Positions 7,855-15,322 of a DNA stretch of 64,000 bases are shown one piece after another. Below the pieces are notes generated by a model, which saw only the letters and a program-made list of their open reading frames with translations, did not search any database and had not been told where the DNA came from. Every line of letters begins with the position of its first letter. Position 1 is the first letter of the stretch. The DNA comes from Acidobacteriota bacterium (GTDB lineage: Bacteria; Acidobacteriota; Blastocatellia; RBC074). Location: assembly GCA_018268995.1 (NCBI GenBank), contig JAFDVL010000088.1, positions 1 through 64,000 on the forward strand, written 5' to 3'. A program made the position numbers and the translations under genes.

Positions 7855-8615
7855 ATTTCCGCTTGCCACCCAAACTACCCAAAGAACGCCTCGACAAACT
7901 GCTCGTCACGCGCGGGCTGGCGGAAACGCGATCAAAAGCTCAGGCATTGATTCTGGCGGGGCAGGTGTTTTCGCAACAGCAACGCCTCGACAAACCGGGA
8001 TTGATGATTGCAGTTGACGCCGAAATCACGCTCAAAGAAGTGATGCCGTATGTCAGCCGTGGCGGGTTGAAATTGGCGGCGGCACTGGATCATTTCGAGC
8101 TTGATGTGGCGGGCTTTACTTGCCTTGACGTAGGCGCTTCGACGGGTGGATTTACCGATTGTTTATTGCAGCGTGGCGCGGTGAAAGTCGTAGCGATTGA
8201 TGTCGGGCACGGGCAATTGGCGTGGAAAATTCGCCAGGACGCGCGCGTTGAAGTTCGTGAACACGTCAATGCACGCTTTCTGCAACCAGCAGATTTTCAG
8301 GACAAATTTGATCTCGTGGTGTGCGATGTGTCGTTTATCTCGCTGCGGTTGATCTTGCCCGTGCTGCCGCCGCTTTTGAAAAGTTCAGCCAAAGTCATCT
8401 CTCTGATTAAGCCGCAATTTGAAGTGGGACGTGAAGAAGTCGGCAAAGGTGGCATCGTGCGCGACGAAGCGGCGCAATTGCGTGTTGTTGATGAAATTAC
8501 AGCGTTTGCCGCGACAATTAGGCTGCAATCTCGTGGCGTGATTGACTCGCCAATCTTAGGTCAGGATGGCAACCGGGAGTTCCTTGCCTGCTTCACCTTG
8601 CAAGATAACGCTTGA
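7836..8615 (+). CDS. tlyA: TlyA family rRNA (cytidine-2'-O)-methyltransferase
   Basis: A 259-aa protein with an N-terminal S4 RNA-binding domain (about residues 17-75, ERLDKLLVTRGLAETRSKA) and a C-terminal FtsJ-like methyltransferase. The SAM loop LDVGASTGGFTDCLL is near residue 95, then CDVSFISL and SLIKPQFEVG. TlyA enzymes 2'-O-methylate cytidines in 16S and 23S rRNA and influence capreomycin sensitivity; older 'hemolysin' names are historical. No ATG is usable, so the start is placed at TTG 7836, overlapping the preceding gene by 19 nt; TTG 7863 is an alternative. Confidence 0.88.
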   Translation: MHRRKLNFRLPPKLPKERLDKLLVTRGLAETRSKAQALILAGQVFSQQQRLDKPGLMIAVDAEITLKEVMPYVSRGGLKLAAALDHFELDVAGFTCLDVGASTGGFTDCLLQRGAVKVVAIDVGHGQLAWKIRQDARVEVREHVNARFLQPADFQDKFDLVVCDVSFISLRLILPVLPPLLKSSAKVISLIKPQFEVGREEVGKGGIVRDEAAQLRVVDEITAFAATIRLQSRGVIDSPILGQDGNREFLACFTLQDNA

Positions 8616-8712
8616 GTATTTCCAGCCAGTCAGTGTAAAACTATTGCACTTTTTATCCTTAGAAAGCTGCCCCCACGTTAATTGAATTTCATGTCAGAAA
8701 GAAGACCCAACT

Positions 8713-10035
8713 ATGAGTCAAAAACAGATTTTATTGGAGAAAATTGCGGATCGCACTGCGCGCATAGGTGTCATTGGGATGGGCTATGTGGGCCTGCCCT
8801 TAGCGGTGGAGTTTGCACATTCCGGCTTTCGCGCTACGGGCTTTGAGGTAGATACCAGAAAAGCCGAGGCAATCAATAAAGGCGAGTCTTACATTATTGA
8901 CGTGCCGTCGGAACAGGTTGCGGAATTGGTCAAGGCGGAACGGTTACAAGCAACCATAGATTTCACGGCACTTGCCAATCAGGACATCATCATCATTTGT
9001 GTGCCGACGCCGTTGCGCAAAACGAAAGAACCTGATGTTTCCTATATTCTGGCTGCTGCCGAAAAGATTCAGGATGCACTGCATCCAGGACAGCTCATCA
9101 TTCTGGAATCCACAACTTATCCAGGTACAACGGATGAAGTTCTGCGCCCGATGTTCGACGAAAAAGGGTTTTCGCTCGATCAAGATTACTTCCTCGCTTT
9201 TTCGCCCGAACGCGTTGATCCGGGCAATCCGCAATTCCAAACCAAAAACATTCCGAAAGTCGTTGGCGGCGTCACGGAAGACAGCGCAGATGTCGCGGCG
9301 GCGGCCTATGGCGCAGTTGTCGAAAATGTCCATCGCGTAGCTTCGGCACGCGCCGCAGAAATGGCGAAATTGCTGGAAAACACCTTCCGTGCTGTCAACA
9401 TCGGCATGGTGAATGAGCTTTCGCAATTGTGCTATACGCTTGGGATTGATACGTGGGAAGTGATCGAAGCGGCAGCAACGAAGCCGTTTGGCTTTATGGC
9501 ATTTTATCCGGGGCCGGGGATTGGTGGGCACTGCATCCCGCTTGATCCACATTATCTGTCGTGGAAAGCACGGATGCACGGTTTTGAAGCACGGTTCATT
9601 TCGCTCGCCGAAGAAGTGAACTCAACGATGCCACAGCACGTGGTGGAATTGGTTCAGGCAGGACTTAACAAACATCGCAAGGCCGTCAACGGATCGAAGG
9701 TTTTAGTGCTTGGAGTTGCCTACAAACGTGACATTGACGATATGCGCGAAAGCCCGGCGTTGGGAATCATCGAAAAGCTGGAAAAGCTCGGCGCTGAGGT
9801 CAGCTTCCACGATCCGCATGTTAACGATGTCGTGTTGGAAAACGGCGAGCGGATGACAGGCGTCGCATTAACCGAACAACTTGTCACAGATGCTGATTGC
9901 GTCGTCATTGTCACCGATCATCGCGCGGTTGATTATCGGTGGGTTGCCGAACGCGCAAAGCTGATTGTAGATACGCGCAACGCGACGCGCGACCTGAAGA
10001 AGGGCGAACTGGCAGAAAAGATCATTCATCTGTAG
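8713..10035 (+). CDS. UDP-N-acetyl-sugar 6-dehydrogenase (WbpA/WecC/TviB type)
   Basis: A 440-aa nucleotide-sugar dehydrogenase that oxidises C6 of a UDP-sugar in two NAD-dependent steps, giving a uronic acid for surface polysaccharide. Rossmann motif IGMGYVGLPLA at about 21-31, NAD-domain VPTPLRKTKEPD near 97, conserved Lys219 (AEMAKLLENTFRAVN), and catalytic Cys274 in GIGGHCIPLDPHYL. The GGHCIPxDP form is typical of UDP-GlcNAc or UDP-ManNAc dehydrogenases rather than UDP-glucose dehydrogenase. The C-terminal UDP-binding domain (GVAYKRDIDDMRESP) is complete. No polysaccharide cluster adjoins it; it stands alone between tlyA and a HAD gene. The exact substrate is inferred. Confidence 0.92.
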   Translation: MSQKQILLEKIADRTARIGVIGMGYVGLPLAVEFAHSGFRATGFEVDTRKAEAINKGESYIIDVPSEQVAELVKAERLQATIDFTALANQDIIIICVPTPLRKTKEPDVSYILAAAEKIQDALHPGQLIILESTTYPGTTDEVLRPMFDEKGFSLDQDYFLAFSPERVDPGNPQFQTKNIPKVVGGVTEDSADVAAAAYGAVVENVHRVASARAAEMAKLLENTFRAVNIGMVNELSQLCYTLGIDTWEVIEAAATKPFGFMAFYPGPGIGGHCIPLDPHYLSWKARMHGFEARFISLAEEVNSTMPQHVVELVQAGLNKHRKAVNGSKVLVLGVAYKRDIDDMRESPALGIIEKLEKLGAEVSFHDPHVNDVVLENGERMTGVALTEQLVTDADCVVIVTDHRAVDYRWVAERAKLIVDTRNATRDLKKGELAEKIIHL

Positions 10036-10040
10036 AGAGT

Positions 10041-10112
10041 AGATGCTAGACGTTAGATGCTGGGGAAAAACTCGTTATTCTTCCAGCATCCAACATCTAG
10101 CATCCAGCATCT
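10041..10112. repeat. Palindromic repeat of the word 'agatgctag/catctagc'
   Basis: The left arm (from 10041) and right arm (10083-10112) pair over about 22 nt with 20 matches, and short words (agatgctag, agatgctgg) recur within each arm. It fills the gap between the dehydrogenase stop (10035) and the HAD start (10123), so it would form a hairpin in the HAD 5' leader. Confidence 0.7.
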
Positions 10113-10122
10113 TTTTGCGTTT

Positions 10123-10962
10123 ATGCCCATAAAATTACTGGCGCTCGATATTGACGGCACGCTGCTCAATCGCAAGAGCAAAGTCACACCGCGTGTGCGC
10201 GAAGCACTCGACAATGCACAGGCACAAGGCGTACAGATTGCGCTGGTCACAGGCCGACGCTTCAGTTCAGCCCGTCCGGTCGTGCAAGAGTTGGAACTAT
10301 CCATCCCGCTGGTTTCTCACAACGGCGCACTCACTAAAAACATTACGACACTGGAAACAATTCAATACCATCCATTTGAAAATACGACGGCTTGCGAAGT
10401 TATTCGCTTGGGACGAGAATTTAAAGCCGACATCATTTGCTGCGACGACCCGCACGGCTTAGGCAAAATGGTAATGGAAGGATTTTCGCCGGAAAACCGC
10501 GCGCTGGAAATGTACCTGAAAAAATATTGGGATTCAGTCGTTGAAGTGCCAGATTTATTGAACTACCTGCAACACGATCCAATCCAGATTATGTTTTCCG
10601 GCACCTGTGATCGAATGGATGAGTTCGCACAGTTACTGGAATCAACTTTGGGTGAGCGAGCCAAGATTTTCCTCACGCGTTATCGTCAGGTGGATTTGAC
10701 GATTATGGATGTGTTAAGTCCGACGGCATCAAAAGGCGAAGCTGTTGCTCACTTGGCAGCAATGCATGGCATTGAGCAAACTGAAGTAATGGCAATCGGC
10801 GATAATCACAACGATTTGCCAATGCTGCGCTACGCAGGGATTGGTGTCGTGATGGCTAATGCAGAAGACGAACTCAAACAATTGGGATTTGCACTTACGG
10901 CTTCAAACGAGGAAGATGGTGTGGCCGTAGCGGTAGAAAAATACATTTTGCAAAATAACTAA
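10123..10962 (+). CDS. HAD superfamily Cof-type phosphatase
   Basis: A 279-aa HAD hydrolase of the Cof / IIB subfamily, which dephosphorylates small sugar phosphates or cofactors such as FMN or PLP. Motif I LLALDIDGTLL with nucleophile Asp9 and Asp11, motif II LVTGRR, cap insert in the middle, motif III Lys in SKGEAVAHL, motif IV AIGDNHNDLPML. The start at 10123 was chosen because motif I then sits at the N-terminus; a longer frame would translate the palindromic repeat. The cyclophilin gene follows 16 nt later, so they may be co-transcribed. The substrate cannot be predicted. Confidence 0.92.
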   Translation: MPIKLLALDIDGTLLNRKSKVTPRVREALDNAQAQGVQIALVTGRRFSSARPVVQELELSIPLVSHNGALTKNITTLETIQYHPFENTTACEVIRLGREFKADIICCDDPHGLGKMVMEGFSPENRALEMYLKKYWDSVVEVPDLLNYLQHDPIQIMFSGTCDRMDEFAQLLESTLGERAKIFLTRYRQVDLTIMDVLSPTASKGEAVAHLAAMHGIEQTEVMAIGDNHNDLPMLRYAGIGVVMANAEDELKQLGFALTASNEEDGVAVAVEKYILQNN

Positions 10963-10978
10963 CACGAGGAAAAATCTA

Positions 10979-11416
10979 ATGGCAGCAAACCGAACAGCAG
11001 TTATCGAAACCAACAAAGGAACCATCAAGTTCCAACTCAATGAAGACCTCGCACCAATCACGACAGCCAACTTTATTGGCTTAGCCGAAAGCAATTTTTA
11101 CGATGGCCTGACGTTCCACCGCGTGGAGCCGGGCTTTGTCATTCAAGGCGGTTGTCCCAGAGGCAATGGTACGGGGGGATCAGACAAAAAGATTCCGCTG
11201 GAAGTCAGTCCAAACCTCAAACATGGCGAAGCGGGCGCGGTTGCAATGGCGCGTTCTTCTGATCCGAACTCTGCAAGTTCACAGTTTTACATCACGCTGG
11301 CTCCCACACCGTTTTTGGATATGAATTACGCGGTGTTTGGTCGCGTGACAGAGGGATTAGATGTGGTAAAGCAAATCCGCGTCGGCGATACGATGACTTC
11401 CGTGCAAATTGTATAA
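10979..11416 (+). CDS. Cyclophilin-type peptidyl-prolyl cis-trans isomerase
   Basis: A 145-aa single-domain cyclophilin without signal peptide, so cytoplasmic, catalysing proline isomerisation during folding. The core FHRVEPGFVIQGG carries the catalytic Arg, followed by SSQFYITL (Phe of the active site) and NYAVFGRVTEG. It has the short form typical of bacterial PpiB-like enzymes. A GAGGA ribosome site lies about 10 nt before the ATG. A rho-independent terminator follows at 11441. Confidence 0.95.
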   Translation: MAANRTAVIETNKGTIKFQLNEDLAPITTANFIGLAESNFYDGLTFHRVEPGFVIQGGCPRGNGTGGSDKKIPLEVSPNLKHGEAGAVAMARSSDPNSASSQFYITLAPTPFLDMNYAVFGRVTEGLDVVKQIRVGDTMTSVQIV

Positions 11417-11440
11417 GGCAACTTTATAGTACGAAAAAAT

Positions 11441-11476
11441 AAAGGGAAGACCGCATAACATCGGCCTTCCCTTTTC
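11441..11476. terminator. Rho-independent terminator between convergent genes
   Basis: Stem 11441-11453 (AAAGGGAAGACCG) pairs with 11462-11474 with one mismatch around an 8-nt loop and is flanked by A-rich and T-rich sequence on both sides. It can therefore serve both the cyclophilin gene (plus) and the BON-like gene (minus, stop at 11493). Confidence 0.85.
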
Positions 11477-11492
11477 TATTTGCCATCCCACA

Positions 11493-11858
11493 CTAAGGCT
11501 TCGCAGGTGGCGGAGTTGTGGCTTTTGCCACTTTTGGTTTGGGTGTTACGGTCATGTTATTCGTGACAGGTTTCGCACCACACGCCTGTGCGGAACGCGT
11601 CGCGCCACCTTTCGCACCACCGCTGGAAGCTTCACCAGTCAAAGTTGCTGCGCCGCCATTCACCGTGGCAGTGCCATTCTTAACACTGGTCGAAATCTTG
11701 AATTTATCATTGATGCATTTGGAAATATCCGCATCGCTTTTCGGAGTAGTGGGGGCCGCTGTCTTTTTTGTTTTGGCTGCGGCCTGGTTTGCGTCCTGTG
11801 CCAGCACAGTGAAGGACAACAAAGTAATAACGAAAATACTCAACAGAGTTTTTCTCAT
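11493..11858 (-). CDS. Secreted BON-like domain protein
   Basis: A 121-aa protein with a signal peptide (LLSIFVITLLSFTVLA, cleavage before QDAN), an Ala/Lys/Thr linker, and a domain (about residues 41-105) that follows the BON pattern: DADISKCINDKF, a short strand ATVNGGAATLTGEAS, then a helix region ending in a VTNNMTV strand. BON domains (OsmY, Kon) bind membranes or glycans in the periplasm. Unusual are two cysteines, in ISKCIND and AQACGAK, that could bridge the two helices, and a Gly-rich second helix (SSGGAKGGATRSA). The C-terminal tail is Lys/Pro-rich. A strong AAGGAG site precedes the ATG. The family call rests on pattern, not on a search. Confidence 0.65.
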   Translation of the reverse strand: MRKTLLSIFVITLLSFTVLAQDANQAAAKTKKTAAPTTPKSDADISKCINDKFKISTSVKNGTATVNGGAATLTGEASSGGAKGGATRSAQACGAKPVTNNMTVTPKPKVAKATTPPPAKP

Positions 11859-12320
11859 GGATAAATCTCCTTAACTAAAGTTGATTGACGGGGCAACGGC
11901 GAAGCGCTCGCCGTCCATTCAACCACCGCACACACAACAAAACAGACCAAACCTGGGGTGGTTTGCTGTTGCCGGCTGACTTACGATGTGAATACGGTGA
12001 CTGAACTGCTGAAGTACAACATGGATGATAGAATCGTTATGCTTGGCGCACAGACGATCTATCTTCAAAACTGATAGAAAGAACCAACCTTTGGCACCAC
12101 CTAAATGGCGCAGTTAGTTTCTTTGGGTTCTTTAGTAACTCGCTTAGGGACGCCGTCATGACCAGCGGTTGAGTAAATGACACTCAAATTGCGACCGAGG
12201 TCTCTCTCGTGCAAAATTTCGCAGGAGCCTTTTACACGACAACAAAATTTCGACGTTAATTTCAATATGGAATAAGCACTACAACTTCCTGGCAAATGCA
12301 GCGATCACTGAAGTCTAACT
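11859..12320. other. 462-nt intergenic region, no convincing gene
   Basis: Lies upstream of the BON-like gene and downstream of the zinc-finger gene, both on the minus strand. It must hold the BON gene promoter, but I cannot pick out convincing -35/-10 boxes. A short GC-rich dyad GGCGAAGCGCTCGCC sits at about 11899-11913. A 64-codon minus-strand frame (12101-12295) has atypical composition and is not called. Confidence 0.5.
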
Positions 12321-12746
12321 TCAGCGCACAAGCTGTGAATAAGAGCTTTTCCAGCGCTTCCCCTCCATCTGGCAAGGGGACGATTGAACGCCAATTTGTT
12401 TTGAGAGCGATTGTCTGAACACCTGCAAATCTTCAACTTCTTCCAGACAGTTCCGACACAAGGCCAGATGGCTGGTGGCTATCTCACAATCAATTTCGTC
12501 AAGCTGCGCTTCGACAAAAGCACTGATCTGCTCAAAACCAAGGTGAAAATCTTCTTCAAAGGCTGTCAACTCCCAAGAAGGTGAATTAACAGCCTTTGCT
12601 CTCCCCTGATTGGCTTGAAGGACACTTTTTAATCTTTCTACGCATTCAGAGCACGTCGCGAAATGGTCATCGGTTCGCAGAAGCTCAAGAACCCCAAGTG
12701 TTCGATTGACATAGCCACTCAATTGTTGCTCCGTTAGATGTGTCAC
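12321..12746 (-). CDS. Soluble zinc-finger (anti-sigma-like) protein
   Basis: A 141-aa protein with two His/Cys zinc-finger-type sites: HFATCSECVERL near residues 28-39 and SHLALCRNCLEEV near 92-104, both HxxxCxxC as in ZAS anti-sigma factors (the duplicated domain is sometimes called 'double zinc ribbon/zf-HC2'). No transmembrane segment is present, so unlike most anti-sigma factors it would be cytoplasmic. It lies 171 nt downstream of the sigma-like gene on the same strand, and the pairing suggests it controls that factor. The start ATGACACATCT at 12746 is the first ATG. The regulatory role is inferred from domain and context. Confidence 0.7.
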   Translation of the reverse strand: MTHLTEQQLSGYVNRTLGVLELLRTDDHFATCSECVERLKSVLQANQGRAKAVNSPSWELTAFEEDFHLGFEQISAFVEAQLDEIDCEIATSHLALCRNCLEEVEDLQVFRQSLSKQIGVQSSPCQMEGKRWKSSYSQLVR

Positions 12747-12917
12747 GACTTTTTACTCATCACTAATCTTCGCGAGTTCCCTCTTCACTGGAACTAACAA
12801 AATGCTCCATCACGCTTCAGCGGCTGAGGAACACTTGCATTGCGTTCTACTACAAGTCCCCTTGAATTAGTAAGGATGGCTAGAGAGTGAATTTGTTACC
12901 ATCGCCCCAATATTTTT

Positions 12918-13943
12918 TCACCAGCTTCGTGCTCGTCGTACCAATCTTTCTCGTGCGGCTTTGCGCAAATTAATTACCTGGCGACGCGTCACTTGCATCC
13001 GTTCGGCGATCTCGGAATCTGCCAATGGCAGTCTCGCCCAGACTTCAGCAAACTCTTCTGCGGGCAAATTTAGTACAGCGGCAATCCCACGCAAGCTGGT
13101 GATTTGCAGGGCAGGCAAAAGTGTGATGACCTCCTGATTTCCAGTATCTCGCAAGTTCAACAACAAAGCCTGTCGTTGACGCACGGGTAATAAGACGATT
13201 TCCCGCCATAGTTTTTGTAAGTACTGCCGCTGCTCCACTTCATTACCAACATTGACCTGCGGGTCGCTTGGTTCATCAAGATCGGCACTCGCCTGATCTT
13301 TGATGCCCCACCAATGCGCTAAAATTGCGACTAACTCATCCAACCCCACAAATCTCGCTGCCCATTGTAAAATTGCTTGCAGTTGATCTTCGGCTCGAAC
13401 CCGCGTAAATGAGGGATCAGGAACGCCCGCGAGTGACGCAGGCAGTGGGCCGTCAATCAAAAGCCGTGCCTGCTCTCGCCCTAATGGTTGACGCAAAGCC
13501 TGCTCACGATGCCACACTGCCAAGCCTCCAGCCCATTGCTCATTTTCGTCTTGCTGAAGCACGAATTGTGGTTGACTTGTCAGCAAATACCGCACTCGGT
13601 TCAAGAGCCGCCACCGGTTTGGATACTGCCGCCGTAGATAAGAAGCGCATCCACGATAGCTGGTAACGGCCACATAGGCCCGCAAATTTTTGATGGGAGT
13701 TTCGTTGATGCCTTGTCGAAGTTGTTGGAGGCGACCCAGCAATTGCAAAATAATTTCACTCTGAACATCTGCCACCTCATCACGACGCAGGCTTAGCCAC
13801 AGACCCAGCTTATGAAAAACTATGCGCTTTACCGTAGGCTCAATGTCTTCACGCAACAGTTGCGTGGCGACACGCTGTGCCTCTTCCTCATCCGTTGCCA
13901 GCCAATAGGGCAATAGGGCAGAATCTATTTCCGTTGGATTCAT
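12918..13943 (-). CDS. Atypical sigma-70-like factor
   Basis: A 341-aa protein with a sigma region-2-like segment (ADVQSEIILQLLGRLQQL, then NLRAYVAVTSYRGCASYLRR, about residues 58-120), a long middle part unlike standard ECF linkers (about 180 residues), a segment LPVRQRQALLLNLRD resembling the start of region 4, and a C-terminal helix-turn-helix ADSEIAERMQVTRRQVINLRKAARERL. That length is about twice an ECF sigma. The start at ATG 13943 is preferred to GTG 13997 since it begins MNPTEIDSALLPYWL; the ribosome site is weak at both. A zinc-finger protein gene follows. It could be a sigma-like regulator rather than a true polymerase subunit. Confidence 0.72.
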   Translation of the reverse strand: MNPTEIDSALLPYWLATDEEEAQRVATQLLREDIEPTVKRIVFHKLGLWLSLRRDEVADVQSEIILQLLGRLQQLRQGINETPIKNLRAYVAVTSYRGCASYLRRQYPNRWRLLNRVRYLLTSQPQFVLQQDENEQWAGGLAVWHREQALRQPLGREQARLLIDGPLPASLAGVPDPSFTRVRAEDQLQAILQWAARFVGLDELVAILAHWWGIKDQASADLDEPSDPQVNVGNEVEQRQYLQKLWREIVLLPVRQRQALLLNLRDTGNQEVITLLPALQITSLRGIAAVLNLPAEEFAEVWARLPLADSEIAERMQVTRRQVINLRKAARERLVRRARSW

Positions 13944-14153
13944 CACACCAGTCTCATTTCTAAAATCAGCGTTCAAACGAACTGTGTCCAAGCACACGCC
14001 ACACCAGATTGGTAAGAGACAGAGAAATCTTCAGGGAAAGAGAATCTCGACTCTTACCAAACTTAGTGGGCGATGACACGGACACTTTTCAGATTGATTC
14101 GCTAGAGAATGGCAGAGTTAAAACTCCAACGAACAAAAGCAAAAGGATGTGCC

Positions 14154-15068
14154 TTATCCCTTTAGTAAGTTTTTCGCGACAAACCAAAGATTGGCTGGTC
14201 GCTCAGCTAAACGGCGCATAAAATACGGATACCAAAACTCACCGTAGGGCACATATACCCTGACGCGGTATCCTTCCTGCACCAACTTCACCTGTAAATC
14301 ACGGCGCACACCATAGAGCATTTGAAATTCAAAGGTATCGCGGGCGATGTTTTCACGAGTCACAAAGTCCTTCGTGGCTTGAATCATCTTCTCATCATGC
14401 GTCGCAATGCCATGATAAATGCCACTTGTGAGCAACCGTTGCATTAACTTGACGAAATTCGCATCTACGTCAGACTTAGCTGCAAAAGCAACTTCTGCGC
14501 CCTCGTCATAAGCGCCTTTACACAACCGGATGCGGCTGTTCTTCGCTAAAATCTCATTTATATCTTTTTCACTGCGGTACAGGTAGGATTGAATCACAAT
14601 ACCAACGGCTTCAAATTCGGAACGTAAACTATAGAAGATGCGCAAGGTAGCGTTGGTCTTCGCTGAATCCTCCATATCTATCCGTACAAAATTCCCCAGC
14701 CGTGAGGCTTCCTCCACGATCCGACGAGCATTTTCCTGGCAAAGCTGCTCGCCGATGTCCAAACCCAGTTGAGTGAGCTTTACCGAAACGTTCGAGTTGA
14801 CATTAGAATCTTTGATGAATTGCAGTGCGCGTAAATATTCGCTAACTTCATGGCTTGTCGCCACTTCTGAGGTAATGCTTTCTCCCAGATGATCAAGTGT
14901 TGCAACAATTCCTAAGTTATTTAACTCCTGAACGGCGGCAATCGCTTCTTCGATCTTCTCTCCAGCAATAAAGCGCTGCACAACCTGCTTGAAGCCAGGC
15001 AATTCAGAAACTACTTTTTTCAGACGATGCTGACGCGATAAATAAAGAAGCACGGTCCTAAAAATCAC
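14154..15068 (-). CDS. Proline dehydrogenase (monofunctional PRODH)
   Basis: A 304-aa FAD-dependent TIM-barrel enzyme oxidising proline to pyrroline-5-carboxylate. Landmarks are TLDHLGES near the N-terminus, VSVKLTQLG, FVRIDMEDS, RIRLCKGAY followed by acid residues, IATHD, FQMLYGVR, VRVYVPYGEFWYPYFMRRLAERPAN. It lacks the P5C dehydrogenase domain of PutA, and no partner rocA/pruA gene is nearby. The start is set at GTG 15068, 10 nt after AGGAG; TTG 15092 lies upstream of that site and would add 8 residues. It is transcribed away from the ATPase gene that follows. Confidence 0.93.
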   Translation of the reverse strand: MIFRTVLLYLSRQHRLKKVVSELPGFKQVVQRFIAGEKIEEAIAAVQELNNLGIVATLDHLGESITSEVATSHEVSEYLRALQFIKDSNVNSNVSVKLTQLGLDIGEQLCQENARRIVEEASRLGNFVRIDMEDSAKTNATLRIFYSLRSEFEAVGIVIQSYLYRSEKDINEILAKNSRIRLCKGAYDEGAEVAFAAKSDVDANFVKLMQRLLTSGIYHGIATHDEKMIQATKDFVTRENIARDTFEFQMLYGVRRDLQVKLVQEGYRVRVYVPYGEFWYPYFMRRLAERPANLWFVAKNLLKG

Positions 15069-15322
15069 GCGCAACTTGCTCCTTTGTGCCAAGATTCATA
15101 CAAGCCTTACACGCAGAATAAAACAGACCTGAAGCGAAAGCAACGTCCTCTCCCGCCCCATCATAATTTCATTGCCTGCTTTTACCCCTTATGCTAAAGT
15201 TCGTGTGCTTCCAGCCCCTTGATCCTGCGTTTACTACTACTTACGCAAGATTCACTTCCTCAACAACAACCCATCCAAGCCGATATTTCAGACCCCGCAC
15301 CCTGACGAAAGACAGTAAAAAA

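Noticed and set aside
12101..12295. 64-codon minus-strand frame after the zinc-finger gene
   Set aside because: Rare-residue mix with five Cys, no ribosome site and no coding-like codon bias; likely chance.
15191..15322. ATG at 15191 as start of the large ATPase gene
   Set aside because: The extra 44 residues are Ser/Thr/Pro-rich and include promoter-like sequence; ATG 15323 gives a compact helical N-terminus before the P-loop.
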